Assembly: GCA_905480145.1 (NCBI GenBank)
Contig: CAJQPA010000028.1
Location: 30,280-94,279, forward strand
Source: an uncultured Flavobacteriales bacterium
GTDB taxonomy: Bacteria > Bacteroidota > Bacteroidia > Flavobacteriales_D > Crocinitomicaceae
DNA: 64,000 nucleotides
Reading direction: 5' to 3'
A program made the translations under genes and the position numbers. The notes under the pieces were generated by a model. That model made no database searches and had not been told where the DNA came from. It saw only the letters and a list, made by a program, of their open reading frames with translations. Shown here in pieces: positions 26,685 to 36,214 of this stretch. The number at the start of each line of letters is the position of its first letter. Position 1 is the first letter of the stretch.

Positions 26685-28094
26685 TTATTGTCGAGGAGGT
26701 TTTCCTATTTCAACTTCTAGCAATAACTTAAAGGAATCAGATCGCGAATTTCCATCTGATTTTTTTGAGACATTAAGCCCTGCCATTCCATACTCTATAC
26801 CTGCTGTATAGCGCTTGTTTTTCTTAGTCATATGGACCAACCCAATAGAAAAATGATAAAGATTCCACTTACTTGCCTCAATGTTAATGACTTCCGCCTC
26901 ATAACGATCTAAATTATTTTCATTATACAAAAAGTCGGTTCTTGCTCCCAAATACAAATTCCAACTTCCCCCTATTGCTCCTTCAAAACCGACACCTATA
27001 TTGGTTCTAGCTTCAGTTTGCTCTGTCAAAGAGAGAAAATTTTGCCCCCCCAACAATTCAGACTTCAATTGTTCATCTGTAAATGCATCTGGATAAATAC
27101 TAGGTTTTTCATCACTATTGAAAATGTAATACTCCTTACCTCCAAAAAAAGTTTCATTCGTTACATGAAGCCATGCTTCTTTCCCCAGTTTCCAACTTAC
27201 TCCAATTGCCAATGAGCCAAACTCTCTATGTCGAACTTTAATATCTTCTACTCGATCAACCAGTAGAATATCATAACCGATATCTGGTAATATGTCTTTT
27301 AAATTAATGTAGTCAATTCGTCGGAATGCTTTGGCCTTTCCGAACATGTTAAAAGAAGGAGTAGTAATTGCTAAGCCAAATTTGAAGTTTTCTACATTAA
27401 GAGCTAAAGATGGTTTGAACACACCCTTGACATTGTAGTAGCTAAAACTTTGTTCATTAGAAAACTCATACACTTCCAGTCCCGAAAAATCTTGAGGTAG
27501 GATACTCACACTATATTTTCTGCTATACTTTACATCTCTATAATTTCCAAAATGTGAAAGCCCAATAGAAAAACCATTAGAAATTTGATAAGAAATACCA
27601 ATTCCAGCAGAATATTCCATTAAATGATGATGGAGATTATACGTGTAAACACGGCGCTCTAAACCCGAAAATTGAGGTAGAAATTCATCATTGGTTTCAT
27701 CAAGAAAATCAAATTTCGAATTAAATGATCGACGAGTTAAAACAGCATATCCCACTCTAAGTTTCGGCCTTTTTAGAAAGGTCAACACACCTGCTATTAA
27801 GTTCGGCATAGTAGAGAATGAAGATTCTTTTAAATCAAAACCTTCTCCAAGAGCATTTTCTAATTTCAATAATCGCATGCGATATGCACTTACCGAGATC
27901 GAAGTTGAAGGGTGTTCTACATATGCCATTGCGGCTGGATTGTAATAAACCGTTGCATTATCTCCTAATCCAGCGGTCGCTGCACCACCTAAAAGAGAAG
28001 CACGAGCACCAAAATGTTCTGACCATTGATGATAATCTTGGGACCATCCAAACGAGCATAAAAATGTAATGAATAGAATATTAAGAGTTTTCAT
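26685..28094 (-). CDS. OmpP1/FadL-like outer-membrane porin
   Basis: A 469-residue outer-membrane barrel. Residues 1-18 are a signal peptide (ending FGWSQ). The mature N-terminus HFGARASLLGGAATAGLGDNATVYYNPAAMAYV carries the NPA-type hatch signature of FadL/TodX transporters. Many alternating aromatic strands follow, and the C-terminus is strand-like. FadL homologues let hydrophobic molecules such as fatty acids or hydrocarbons cross the outer membrane; the Bacteroidota branch is seldom characterised. The gene stands alone and is divergent from the VIT-family gene. Confidence 0.85.
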   Translation of the reverse strand: MKTLNILFITFLCSFGWSQDYHQWSEHFGARASLLGGAATAGLGDNATVYYNPAAMAYVEHPSTSISVSAYRMRLLKLENALGEGFDLKESSFSTMPNLIAGVLTFLKRPKLRVGYAVLTRRSFNSKFDFLDETNDEFLPQFSGLERRVYTYNLHHHLMEYSAGIGISYQISNGFSIGLSHFGNYRDVKYSRKYSVSILPQDFSGLEVYEFSNEQSFSYYNVKGVFKPSLALNVENFKFGLAITTPSFNMFGKAKAFRRIDYINLKDILPDIGYDILLVDRVEDIKVRHREFGSLAIGVSWKLGKEAWLHVTNETFFGGKEYYIFNSDEKPSIYPDAFTDEQLKSELLGGQNFLSLTEQTEARTNIGVGFEGAIGGSWNLYLGARTDFLYNENNLDRYEAEVINIEASKWNLYHFSIGLVHMTKKNKRYTAGIEYGMAGLNVSKKSDGNSRSDSFKLLLEVEIGKPPRQ

Positions 28095-28211
28095 AAATGC
28101 CGAATTAATATAAATATAGAAATTTATTTTTCTATAAAAAACTAGTTCTATCTTTACAAAAAGAGATCATACTTATCTTACCTTTAATTCTAGAATTAAA
28201 AAGTACAACAG

Positions 28212-28928
28212 GTGTCAAAAGAAGACGAGAAAATAAATAATTATCTTAATATTCATTACATACACAGAAGTAATTGGCTAAGAGCTGCTGTGTTAGGTGC
28301 TAATGATGGAATCCTTTCAACCGCAAGTATTGCCATTGGAGTTTCCGCAGCAACTGTTAGCAGAGAACCCATTATACTAGCAACTCTAGCAGGTCTGGTA
28401 GCAGGAGCTTTATCAATGGCGGCTGGAGAATATGTTTCAGTAAGCTCGCAAACGGATGTTGAGAATGCCGATATCGAGCGAGAAAAACAAGAACTGATAG
28501 AAACTCCTGAAATGGAGCTACTAATGCTAGCTGACATTTATGAAAAAAGAGGTTTAAAAAAAGAAACTGCCTTAATCGTAGCTCAAGAATTAACAGACTA
28601 TGATGCTCTTGCATCTCATGTTCGTGATGAATTGGGCATTAATGAAATAAACCAAGCTAAACCAATACAGGCAGCATTTGCTTCAGGAACGGCATTTACA
28701 CTAGGAGGACTGCTTCCATTCTTGGTTACTCTTTTTCTCCCATTGAAAAGCATGGAATATTCACTTTACGTTTCTGCTCTATTTTTTCTTATAATACTGG
28801 GTGCGATGGCGGCTAAAGCAGGTGGCTCAAGTATTGGAATAGCGATTGTTCGAATTACTTTTTGGGGAACTGTTGCTATGGGGTTAACGGCCTTAGTCGG
28901 TTATATTTTTAATATAAATGTTGCTTAA
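28212..28928 (+). CDS. VIT1/CCC1-family iron/manganese transporter
   Basis: A 238-residue inner-membrane transporter of the VIT family. The first membrane helix carries RAAVLGANDGILSTASIAIG, the family signature, and helix 2 has GALSMAAGEYVSVSSQTDVE, with a conserved E and M on the metal path. A charged cytoplasmic metal-binding domain (EREKQELIETPEMELLMLAD) follows, then three more membrane segments. The start is a GTG at 28212 (VSKEDEK); no in-frame ATG gives a full N-terminus. A TATCTTTA element lies about 60 bases upstream. A terminator follows. Confidence 0.92.
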   Translation: MSKEDEKINNYLNIHYIHRSNWLRAAVLGANDGILSTASIAIGVSAATVSREPIILATLAGLVAGALSMAAGEYVSVSSQTDVENADIEREKQELIETPEMELLMLADIYEKRGLKKETALIVAQELTDYDALASHVRDELGINEINQAKPIQAAFASGTAFTLGGLLPFLVTLFLPLKSMEYSLYVSALFFLIILGAMAAKAGGSSIGIAIVRITFWGTVAMGLTALVGYIFNINVA

Positions 28929-28950
28929 CATTGTAAAGAATAAGACACAA

Positions 28951-28980
28951 AAAAAGCCTTGATGAAATTCAAGGCTTTTT
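28951..28980. terminator. Bidirectional terminator between the VIT gene and the ComA-like gene
   Basis: AAAAAGCCTTGA and TCAAGGCTTTTT form a perfect 12-bp stem with a 6-base loop, with T-rich sequence on each strand. It lies between convergent genes. Confidence 0.85.
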
Positions 28981-29002
28981 AATTTTTAATTATGTTGTGC
29001 GG

Positions 29003-29833
29003 TTAATCTTCCTCAACCAACTCATCGTCATCATTAACTTGCTTTAAACGCGCTGCGTAATCATCCGGTAGGAAGTTAAAGAAAGTATCTCCACGAAGCC
29101 CTAAACGAAGACATTCCAAAGGAATCATTTCGTTTGGCGCAATGTTTCCAAGATTTACATTTTGTCCAAATAATTTAATGAACCAAACTTGTTGTGTTTT
29201 TTTGGGTGCCTCCCAAAGAATATCATCTGGTTTTATTTTCGCAATAATTCTATTGATCAATAAAGTATGTGCTGAGCCATTAGGTCTGAACACACCAACA
29301 TTACCCGATTCTCTGCCTTCTGCAATGACTTTCCAAGAACCAGCTTCTAATTCATTCGACATCCATTTAATCCATTTTGCTGGAGAAACGATGATTCCTG
29401 AATCCTTTGAGCCTACTTCTGAAAGAACTGTTCTCTCTTTTGACATAGACTGGATTAATTCACACTTCTCATCATGGTCTATAATTATAGATCCATCAGA
29501 AATTTCAACAAGGTCCAATTTATACTTATCCAGCATTTGCAGATATTCCTTGACCATTCCTCTTGCGAAAAATGCCTCAAACAATGTTCCCCCAAGGTAT
29601 GGACGAATACCAGCTTCCTGGTACATTTTTATTTTCTGCTCAAAATTTTGAGTTACATAAGAAGTACCAAATCCAAACTTAACAACATCTGTTAAATGGC
29701 CTGATGCTTCAATAAAGTTCTCCGTTTCTTTTAAACTCAAACCCTTATCCATCATCATTGTAATACCTGACTTACGAGGTTTCGTTGGTCTTTCAGGTAT
29801 AAATGGTAATTCAAAATTCTTTTCTGGTAGCAT
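29003..29833 (-). CDS. Phosphosulfolactate synthase (ComA)-family protein
   Basis: A 276-residue TIM-barrel protein matching the ComA family (PF02679): KPRKSGITMMMDKGLSL at the N-terminus, VKFGFGTSYVT, YLGGTLFEAFFARG, and VEISDGSIII with WKVIAEGRESG. In methanogens ComA joins phosphoenolpyruvate and sulfite to make phosphosulfolactate for coenzyme M. Bacteroidota do not make coenzyme M, so the product here is unknown, perhaps sulfolactate- or sulfonolipid-related. The gene follows the TPR gene by 34 bases, in one operon. The C-terminal tail is unusually acidic (NDDDELVEED). Confidence 0.85.
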   Translation of the reverse strand: MLPEKNFELPFIPERPTKPRKSGITMMMDKGLSLKETENFIEASGHLTDVVKFGFGTSYVTQNFEQKIKMYQEAGIRPYLGGTLFEAFFARGMVKEYLQMLDKYKLDLVEISDGSIIIDHDEKCELIQSMSKERTVLSEVGSKDSGIIVSPAKWIKWMSNELEAGSWKVIAEGRESGNVGVFRPNGSAHTLLINRIIAKIKPDDILWEAPKKTQQVWFIKLFGQNVNLGNIAPNEMIPLECLRLGLRGDTFFNFLPDDYAARLKQVNDDDELVEED

Positions 29834-29867
29834 TATTTGTTTTTGGTTTTATTCTTTGTTGTTCTTT

Positions 29868-31265
29868 TTACTCCGACAAATCTATCAATTCTTTTACGGA
29901 TTTCAAATCTGGATACAATTCAAATATTTCTTTTGCTTTTTCTCTATCATTTTCAACAGCATCTCTAAACAGTTCTAATGCTAATCCTTTGTCCCCTAGT
30001 CGCCATAATAAGGCAACACGCAGAACTGGAATCATAGTGTTTGAAGACGATTCCAAAGCTTCTAGAAAAGCTAGTGCTGTACCATCAGATTCTAAAGATA
30101 ATAAAGCAATGTAATTTGATAAACATTCTTCATCAGTCGGATCCATTGCGAGAGAAATTTCATAATTCTCTGAAGCTTCTCCAAATAACTCTAACTTCTC
30201 AAATGCCCCTGCAAGAACATGATATATACCAGCGTTCTCAGGATCTAACTCTAATGCTTTCTGAATTAAAGCTAAACCACCTTTCGTGTCTCCTTCTAGG
30301 TCTTTAACAATACCTAAACCTAACCATGCATCAGGTAGTAATGGAGCAAGTTCTAGACTCTTATCGTAAAAGTGTTTCGCTAAATCTAATTCGTTTAATT
30401 GTTCGTGACATTCACCTATATAACAAAAGGCAACCGAATCATCACCGTCAATTTCGATACATTTATGAAAGTTCTCTATTGCTTTTCTATACTTATTAAT
30501 GGACAAAAATGAATTGGCAATATTAAAATATACCGGTCCAAAATCATCATTTATTATGATACAATAATCATATGCCCAAATCGCCTTATCGTAATTCTCA
30601 ATTTTAGAATAGGCGTTTCCGAGATTATACCAAGCTGTAAAAGAATAAGGATTTTCATCAATAAAGTCTGAATAACATTTAATCGAACTTTCAAAATCTT
30701 CCAATTGATCATAACAGAAAGCAATTTCATAAATTGCCGCTTCATTGTTTGAGTTCACTTGAATAGCTTCTTTTAAAACCTCCAAAGCTCCTTTATAATT
30801 ATTTTGATTTTGGTATTCCATTGCCAAATCAATGTATATTTCATCTCTATTCTCCTTGTCAGAAAGAATTAGTGCTTCTTTAAAGAAACGTATGGCATTC
30901 TTAGAGTCTCTGAGTTGACTGAATATTGAAGCCTTTGTTATCACTATTTCTAGGGAAGATTCTCCTGCTCTTTCCAACTCAGTAATAATATTGATCGCAT
31001 CTTTTAGTTTACCCAATGCAGAGTATGCTTGGGCCTTTCGCAACTTAAATATAGAATTGAAAGAAAATTGTGTTAACGCCTCTTCAGAACACAAAGCTGC
31101 ATTCTTAAACTGACCACTTAGTAAAAAATTGTCAATCAGCGCCTCCCATCTATCACTATCTAGAAAGCCTATCTCTTCACCCTTCAAAAAGGCTTCGAAC
31201 TTGTTCAGGTCTTCGTTTAAATTCCCTTCGAAGTAATCGTCACCGCTATCTTCATCATTATACAT
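29868..31265 (-). CDS. TPR-repeat protein
   Basis: A 465-residue cytoplasmic protein consisting almost wholly of tetratricopeptide repeats, about eleven, with the W-LG-Y/A-YD pattern (for example AWYNLGNAYSKIENYDKAIW, AFCYIGECHEQLNELDLAKH, AWLGLGIVKDLEGDTKGGLA). The first 30 residues are highly acidic (MYNDEDSGDDYFEGNLNEDL). No enzymatic domain is present, so it is presumably a scaffold. Similar acidic-start TPR proteins are common in Flavobacteriia. It is the first gene of a two-gene operon with the ComA-like gene, and a TATCTTAG element lies about 20 bases upstream. Confidence 0.88.
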   Translation of the reverse strand: MYNDEDSGDDYFEGNLNEDLNKFEAFLKGEEIGFLDSDRWEALIDNFLLSGQFKNAALCSEEALTQFSFNSIFKLRKAQAYSALGKLKDAINIITELERAGESSLEIVITKASIFSQLRDSKNAIRFFKEALILSDKENRDEIYIDLAMEYQNQNNYKGALEVLKEAIQVNSNNEAAIYEIAFCYDQLEDFESSIKCYSDFIDENPYSFTAWYNLGNAYSKIENYDKAIWAYDYCIIINDDFGPVYFNIANSFLSINKYRKAIENFHKCIEIDGDDSVAFCYIGECHEQLNELDLAKHFYDKSLELAPLLPDAWLGLGIVKDLEGDTKGGLALIQKALELDPENAGIYHVLAGAFEKLELFGEASENYEISLAMDPTDEECLSNYIALLSLESDGTALAFLEALESSSNTMIPVLRVALLWRLGDKGLALELFRDAVENDREKAKEIFELYPDLKSVKELIDLSE

Positions 31266-31350
31266 AGTTCGATTTTTGTTACTCTAAGATACAACATTTA
31301 CACATCAATAATTGTTCCATTAACAAATGTTTTGAACACAGTATTAACAT

Positions 31351-31381
31351 AAAAAAGCCGCCCATCAAATGATAAGCGGCT
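31351..31381 (-). terminator. Terminator after typA
   Basis: On the minus strand AGCCGCTTATC, an ATTT loop and GATGGGCGGCT form an 11-bp stem with G-U pairs, followed by six T. It ends the helicase-typA transcript. Confidence 0.8.
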
Positions 31382-31400
31382 CCTTATTAATCATTTCGAT

Positions 31401-33197
31401 TTATTTGCTTCCTCTCTTACGTTCGTTTTCTTTCAATAAGATCTTACGCATTCTTAAACTTTCCGGTGTACATTCAACATACTCATCAGCTTGAATATAT
31501 TCAAGACATTCTTCCAAACTAAATGTTTTTGGTGGAACAATTCTAACTTTCGCATCCGTGCCAGACTTACGCATATTCGTTAATTGTTTTGTCTTAGTAA
31601 CATTAACAACCAAATCATTTGCACGACTGTTTTCACCAATCACTTGTCCTTCATAAATTGCTTCACCTGGCTCAATAAAGAAAGTACCTCTTTCCTGAAG
31701 GTTATTCAATGAGAAAGGAATTGAAGTTCCAAGTTCCATAGAAATTAAAGATCCGTTCAAACGTCCAGGAATATCTCCTTTATATGGTTGGTATTCTAAA
31801 AATCTATGTGACATAATTGCCTCACCAGCAGTAGCCGTTAGCAAGTAGTTACGCAATCCAATGATCCCTCTTGAAGGAACCTGGAAAGTAATAGTCATAC
31901 GCTCCCCTTTAGGAACCATATTAATCATTTCTCCCTTTCTCTTAGTTACTGCCTCAACAGCTGTACCACTATTTACTTCTGGTAAATCAATTGTCAACTC
32001 TTCAATAGGCTCACATTTCTTACCGTCGATTTCTTTTATCAATACTTGAGGCTGACCAACTTGTAATTCGTAACCCTCACGACGCATTGTTTCAACCAAA
32101 ACAGACAAGTGCATTACACCGCGTCCAAAAACCATCCATTTATCAGCCTTATCCGTTTTACCAACTCTCATTGCTAAATTCTTCTCAAGCTCTTTATCTA
32201 AACGTTCAGAAATGTGACGAGATGTTACCATCTTCCCTTCTTTACCAAAGAAAGGAGAATCGTTAATTGTAAACAACATACTCATTGTTGGCTCATCAAT
32301 AGCGATGCTCTCTAGAGGCTCTGGGTTTTCAATATCACAAATTGAATCTCCAATTTCAAAACCTTCGATACCTGTAATTGCGCAAAGATCTCCACCTTGA
32401 ACTGAATCAACTTTTACTCGGTTTGTTCCTTCAAAAACAAAAACATCTTTGATTTTGTGCTTTTGTTGCGAACCATCTGCTTTCGCAAGAATGATAGGCA
32501 TATTCGGTTTAATTTCACCTCTAGTCAAACGTCCAATCGCAATACGACCAACGAATGAAGAGAAATCCAATGAAGTAATCAATAGTTGAGTGTTACCTTC
32601 TTCAATCGTAATTGGTGGGTAATAATCAAGAATTTTATCTAATAAAGGTGTAATCGAAGTTGTTGGTTTTTTCCAATCTTCAGACATCCAACCGTTCTTT
32701 GCAGAACCATATATTGTTGGGAAATCTAATTGATCTTCATTTGCGTCTAATTCGAACATCAAATCAAATACCTTCTCATGGACCTCATCAGGAGTGCAAT
32801 TGTCTTTATCAACCTTATTGACAACTACCATTGGCTTAATTCCCATTGATAATGCTTTACCTAAAACAAAACGTGTTTGAGGCATTGGTCCTTCAAAAGC
32901 ATCAACTAATAAACAAACACCATCAGCCATGTTCAAAACACGTTCAACCTCTCCACCGAAATCGGCGTGACCAGGTGTATCAATGATATTAATTTTTGTC
33001 CCTTTATATGATACCGATACGTTTTTAGAAACAATCGTGATCCCACGTTCTCTTTCCAAATCATTGCTATCCATGATTAATTCACCTTTTGGGCGACTTC
33101 TTTCATCAACAACAGCTCCAGCTTCAATCATTTTATCTACTAATGTCGTTTTCCCGTGATCGACATGGGCGATAATTGCAATATTTCTTATTTCCAT
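31401..33197 (-). CDS. typA: Ribosome-associated GTPase TypA/BipA
   Basis: A 598-residue translational GTPase of the EF-G type. G1 AHVDHGKTT (residues 10-18), the switch II DTPGHADFGGEVERVL, and NKVDKDNC are intact; EF-G-like domains II, III and V and the BipA-specific C-terminal domain follow. BipA binds the ribosome and aids 50S assembly and growth at low temperature or stress. It is 21 bases downstream of the DEAD-box helicase, another ribosome/RNA factor, and probably shares its transcript. No unusual feature is seen. Confidence 0.97.
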   Translation of the reverse strand: MEIRNIAIIAHVDHGKTTLVDKMIEAGAVVDERSRPKGELIMDSNDLERERGITIVSKNVSVSYKGTKINIIDTPGHADFGGEVERVLNMADGVCLLVDAFEGPMPQTRFVLGKALSMGIKPMVVVNKVDKDNCTPDEVHEKVFDLMFELDANEDQLDFPTIYGSAKNGWMSEDWKKPTTSITPLLDKILDYYPPITIEEGNTQLLITSLDFSSFVGRIAIGRLTRGEIKPNMPIILAKADGSQQKHKIKDVFVFEGTNRVKVDSVQGGDLCAITGIEGFEIGDSICDIENPEPLESIAIDEPTMSMLFTINDSPFFGKEGKMVTSRHISERLDKELEKNLAMRVGKTDKADKWMVFGRGVMHLSVLVETMRREGYELQVGQPQVLIKEIDGKKCEPIEELTIDLPEVNSGTAVEAVTKRKGEMINMVPKGERMTITFQVPSRGIIGLRNYLLTATAGEAIMSHRFLEYQPYKGDIPGRLNGSLISMELGTSIPFSLNNLQERGTFFIEPGEAIYEGQVIGENSRANDLVVNVTKTKQLTNMRKSGTDAKVRIVPPKTFSLEECLEYIQADEYVECTPESLRMRKILLKENERKRGSK

Positions 33198-33218
33198 AAT
33201 ATATATAATATCTAATTA

Positions 33219-35123
33219 TTAATCTCTTCTACCGTAACTTCCATCACGTCTTCCACCACCAGATCTGCGATCTCCACCGCTTGATCTTCTGTCTCCTCCG
33301 CCACTGCGACGATCTCCACCACCAGATCTGCGATCTCCACCACCGGATCTTCTTTCACCGCTAAAACTACCTCTACCGCCACCAGTTCTTCTGTTTCCAC
33401 CACTTCGGCTTCCACCGCCGCCTCCGTCACGTTTTTTTGTAACTTCAACTTTTACGCGATGTCCTTCGTAATCGGCACCATTCACTTCTTTAATGATCTT
33501 ATCAGCTAAATCTTTATCAGCATCAAAGAATGAAAAAGACTCAAGGATATCAATACGTCCAATTTTATCTGAACCTAAATCTGTTGTATCACAAATAACT
33601 CTTAAAAGTCCACCAGGATTTAATCCATCACGACCACCAAGATTTACAAAGAAACGAGTTTTGTTCTCATCATCTCTTCTGTCACCTCTTCCACCTCTGT
33701 CTCTATCCCTTCCGCCTCTATCATCACGGTCACGACCTCTGCCTCTATCTCTATCTCTACCACGACCCCTATCATCACGACCTCCGCGATCTCTATCGCC
33801 AGCTTTAGCATTTAAATCACCCGCCTTAGAATAGTACTCAATGAATTTATTGAATTCAGCAGAAATAAATTTCTTAACGATTTCTTCTTTAGATAACTCT
33901 TCGAACTCAGCCATAATCGTAGGCAAGAATTCAGCAATATCATCTTCTTTGACCTCAGTATTAGTCACTTTATTAACTAATTTCAACAATTGAATCTCGC
34001 ATATTTCTTTTGATGTTGGAATGGACCCTTTAACAAAAGTAGTGCGAATCATTTTTTCAATCGTTTTGATCTTATAAGATTCTCTCGTATTAATTAATAC
34101 AATAGACTCTCCTTTTTTACCGGCACGAGCTGTACGACCTGAACGGTGCGTATAGTTTTCTACCTCATCAGGAAGATTATAATTAATTACATGCGTAATA
34201 TCATCAACATCAATTCCACGGGCTGCAACATCAGTTGCCACCAAGATCTGAATTGACTTAGTTCTAAAGCTTTTCATCACACTATCACGTTGTGCCTGTG
34301 AAAGGTCTCCGTGTAATGGTGCTGCGCTATATCCTTCTTTACCTAGTTTTTCAGCCACAGCAGCTGTTTCACGACGTGTACGACAGAAAACTAATCCGTA
34401 AATATTTGGATTAAAATCTATAATTCTTTTAACACCCGCGTATCTATCTCTCTCTTTAACGACAAAGTAGATGTGCTCAATGTTTTCGTTTGTTTGATTT
34501 TTATGTCCTATTGCAACCTCCAATGGGTCTTGCATATAGTTCTTAGCAATTGCTGCAACTTCTCTCGGCATTGTAGCAGAAAACAACCAAACATTTCTTC
34601 TTTCTGGTGTTCTCTCAAGGATATGATCAATATCTTCCTTGAATCCCATGTTTAACATTTCATCCGCTTCATCTAATACGACGAAATCGATGTCTTGTAA
34701 ATCAATTGCTTTTCTCTTTGTTAAATCGACTAGACGTCCAGGAGTTGCCACTATTATAGAGCAACCTCTTTTAATATCCGACATCTGACGTCTAATGTCA
34801 GTTCCACCGTAAACAGAAACAATGTTCATGTTTAGGTTCTTCGCATAATTTTGTAAATCTTTCGTGATTTGAATGCAAAGTTCACGAGTTGGACAAATAA
34901 TAAGTCCTTGTGGAGTTCTTGAATTCTCCTCTACTTTACATACTAATGGCAAACCGAACGCTGCCGTTTTACCTGTCCCAGTTTGAGCTAATCCTACAAA
35001 GTCACTTTCCTCCCCTAATAGGTGTGGAATTGCTTTTTCTTGGATTGGAGTCGGTGTTACAAACCCCATTTTGTCTAACGACTGTAACACCTCACTCTTT
35101 AGCCCGAGTTCCTCAAATGTCAT
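33219..35123 (-). CDS. DEAD-box RNA helicase with RG-rich regions
   Basis: A 634-residue DEAD-box helicase. Motifs in order: Q motif near residue 24, AQTGTGKT, PTRELC, DEAD, SAT, and HRSGRTAR (about residue 330). A linker of about 45 residues rich in R, D and G (about 440-490) precedes a DbpA/CsdA-like RNA-binding domain (about 493-570), and the tail is a glycine/arginine-rich stretch with GDRRSGG units. In relatives such helicases unwind structured RNA during ribosome assembly or cold. The DNA of the tail holds imperfect 21-bp repeats. An exact -7 element lies upstream, and typA follows on the same transcript. Confidence 0.95.
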   Translation of the reverse strand: MTFEELGLKSEVLQSLDKMGFVTPTPIQEKAIPHLLGEESDFVGLAQTGTGKTAAFGLPLVCKVEENSRTPQGLIICPTRELCIQITKDLQNYAKNLNMNIVSVYGGTDIRRQMSDIKRGCSIIVATPGRLVDLTKRKAIDLQDIDFVVLDEADEMLNMGFKEDIDHILERTPERRNVWLFSATMPREVAAIAKNYMQDPLEVAIGHKNQTNENIEHIYFVVKERDRYAGVKRIIDFNPNIYGLVFCRTRRETAAVAEKLGKEGYSAAPLHGDLSQAQRDSVMKSFRTKSIQILVATDVAARGIDVDDITHVINYNLPDEVENYTHRSGRTARAGKKGESIVLINTRESYKIKTIEKMIRTTFVKGSIPTSKEICEIQLLKLVNKVTNTEVKEDDIAEFLPTIMAEFEELSKEEIVKKFISAEFNKFIEYYSKAGDLNAKAGDRDRGGRDDRGRGRDRDRGRGRDRDDRGGRDRDRGGRGDRRDDENKTRFFVNLGGRDGLNPGGLLRVICDTTDLGSDKIGRIDILESFSFFDADKDLADKIIKEVNGADYEGHRVKVEVTKKRDGGGGGSRSGGNRRTGGGRGSFSGERRSGGGDRRSGGGDRRSGGGDRRSSGGDRRSGGGRRDGSYGRRD

Positions 35124-35146
35124 TCTTTATATTTATTAATTGGGTG

Positions 35147-35154
35147 CAAAGGTA
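35147..35154 (-). promoter_or_regulatory. Promoter -7 element for the helicase-typA transcript
   Basis: On the minus strand TACCTTTG is an exact TAnnTTTG match, 23 bases before the helicase ATG. No TTTG box is seen at the usual spacing. Confidence 0.55.
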
Positions 35155-35316
35155 CGTAGAATATCCTTAGAAAGATAATTTAATCAGACAACACCTTATT
35201 TAACAAGGATTTTAGAAGTAAAATGCTACGAGTGCATATGATTATTAAACGTTTAAAATTTAAGTTGGAAAGAATATTATTATGTTATAATAATCAAATA
35301 ACAAAGCCGGACATCA

Positions 35317-35691
35317 TTATGACTTTGAATCCTCTGAAGGTGCAGATTTATCCGATTCTTTTGACAAAGGAATGTTTTTCGGTTCGAGATGTGTTTTCTT
35401 AGGCTGATACTTGATACTTGAATCAATCTCATTCGCCATTTGATCTAATGGCCTTTGAATATCATTTTTGGTTTCTTCTATTAAAGTCGTCAAATTCAAA
35501 TCCTTTTTAATGTCGATTCCAGATTTTTTAATTTCATTCTGAACATCTTCAGTAGCATCTTTAATTTGTCGAATTGTTTTCCCGAATGTTTTAGCCAACG
35601 TAGGAATACTTTTGGAACCAAAAAATATCAAGATGAATACTAATATAAGTAGTATCTCAGAACCCGCGATATCATTGAAGATTAAAATCAT
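35317..35691 (-). CDS. tatA: Sec-independent translocase TatA/E-like protein
   Basis: A 124-residue protein with one N-terminal membrane helix (about residues 10-24, ILLILVFILIFFGSKSIPTL) followed by an amphipathic helix with F-G-K (KTFGKTIRQIKDATEDVQNE). The FGSKSIP turn fits TatA/TatB. The long charged C-terminus is typical of Bacteroidota. TatA multimerises with TatC to export folded proteins; no tatC is in the window, so it is unlinked here. TatB-like function cannot be excluded. Confidence 0.88.
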   Translation of the reverse strand: MILIFNDIAGSEILLILVFILIFFGSKSIPTLAKTFGKTIRQIKDATEDVQNEIKKSGIDIKKDLNLTTLIEETKNDIQRPLDQMANEIDSSIKYQPKKTHLEPKNIPLSKESDKSAPSEDSKS

Positions 35692-35762
35692 GATGCGAAG
35701 TTAAGTAAATTGAACACAATAGTAAAGTTAAGTGAAAAGAAGTTAGTTGGTGCCACCTAGGC

Positions 35763-36203
35763 TTACTTTACAAATCCAGCCTTATCGGAAGGGTAAGCAT
35801 TAAATGTACCCGAAGCTATAGCGATTAGCTTGTCATTTTGATTTCGGATTTCACCCTCTACTATTAGCAGTCTTTTACCACTCTTAACGATATTAGCCTT
35901 TGCCATCATAGTATCGCCCAGAACAGCAGGAGCAATAAAAGACATTTTCAACTCAATAGTTGACACTACTTTATTATCTAGAATCACTTCTGAAAGAGCG
36001 CAAACTCCCATCGAGGCATCTATAAGCGCAGCAATTGAACCTCCATGAGCAGCAATAGGTGTTGCCAAATGACTCTTTGTTATTAACATTGAATAAATGA
36101 CAACACCATGATCTAAAATATTAAAATTCATACCGAGAAGGCGACCAAAATTATTGGACTCAATATAGCCTTGAATCAAAGGATGATTTAGTAGTTCTTT
36201 CAC
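35763..36203 (-). CDS. PaaI-family hotdog thioesterase
   Basis: A 146-residue hotdog-fold thioesterase. AHGGSIAALIDASMGVCALSEV is the PaaI-type catalytic segment (HGG with a following D), and VSTIELKMSFIAPAVLGD a core strand. Such enzymes hydrolyse acyl-CoA or aryl-CoA esters, keeping free CoA available; no phenylacetate genes are nearby. It lies 11 bases after the second mscS, so is cotranscribed. There is no sign of a pathway-specific role. Confidence 0.88.
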   Translation of the reverse strand: MKELLNHPLIQGYIESNNFGRLLGMNFNILDHGVVIYSMLITKSHLATPIAAHGGSIAALIDASMGVCALSEVILDNKVVSTIELKMSFIAPAVLGDTMMAKANIVKSGKRLLIVEGEIRNQNDKLIAIASGTFNAYPSDKAGFVK

Positions 36204-36214
36204 TTTATATATAA

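Noticed and set aside
29142..29651. A 169-codon plus-strand frame opposite the ComA-like gene
   Set aside because: Antisense to a strongly supported gene; its protein is low in typical features and rich in Ser/Pro/Ile as expected of a mirror frame.
33239..33370. Imperfect 21-bp tandem repeats as a CRISPR array or minisatellite
   Set aside because: They are coding repeats of the helicase tail and lack unique spacers.
33212..33448. A 78-codon frame rich in Glu and Val on the minus strand, ending beside typA
   Set aside because: It lies wholly within the glycine/arginine-rich tail of the DEAD-box helicase in another frame; its composition is the mirror of the repeat codons.
35273..35296. An AT-only hairpin (ATTATTAT/ATAATAAT) upstream of the helicase gene
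   Set aside because: A/T-only stems of this length arise by chance in this AT-rich sequence and there is no supporting context.
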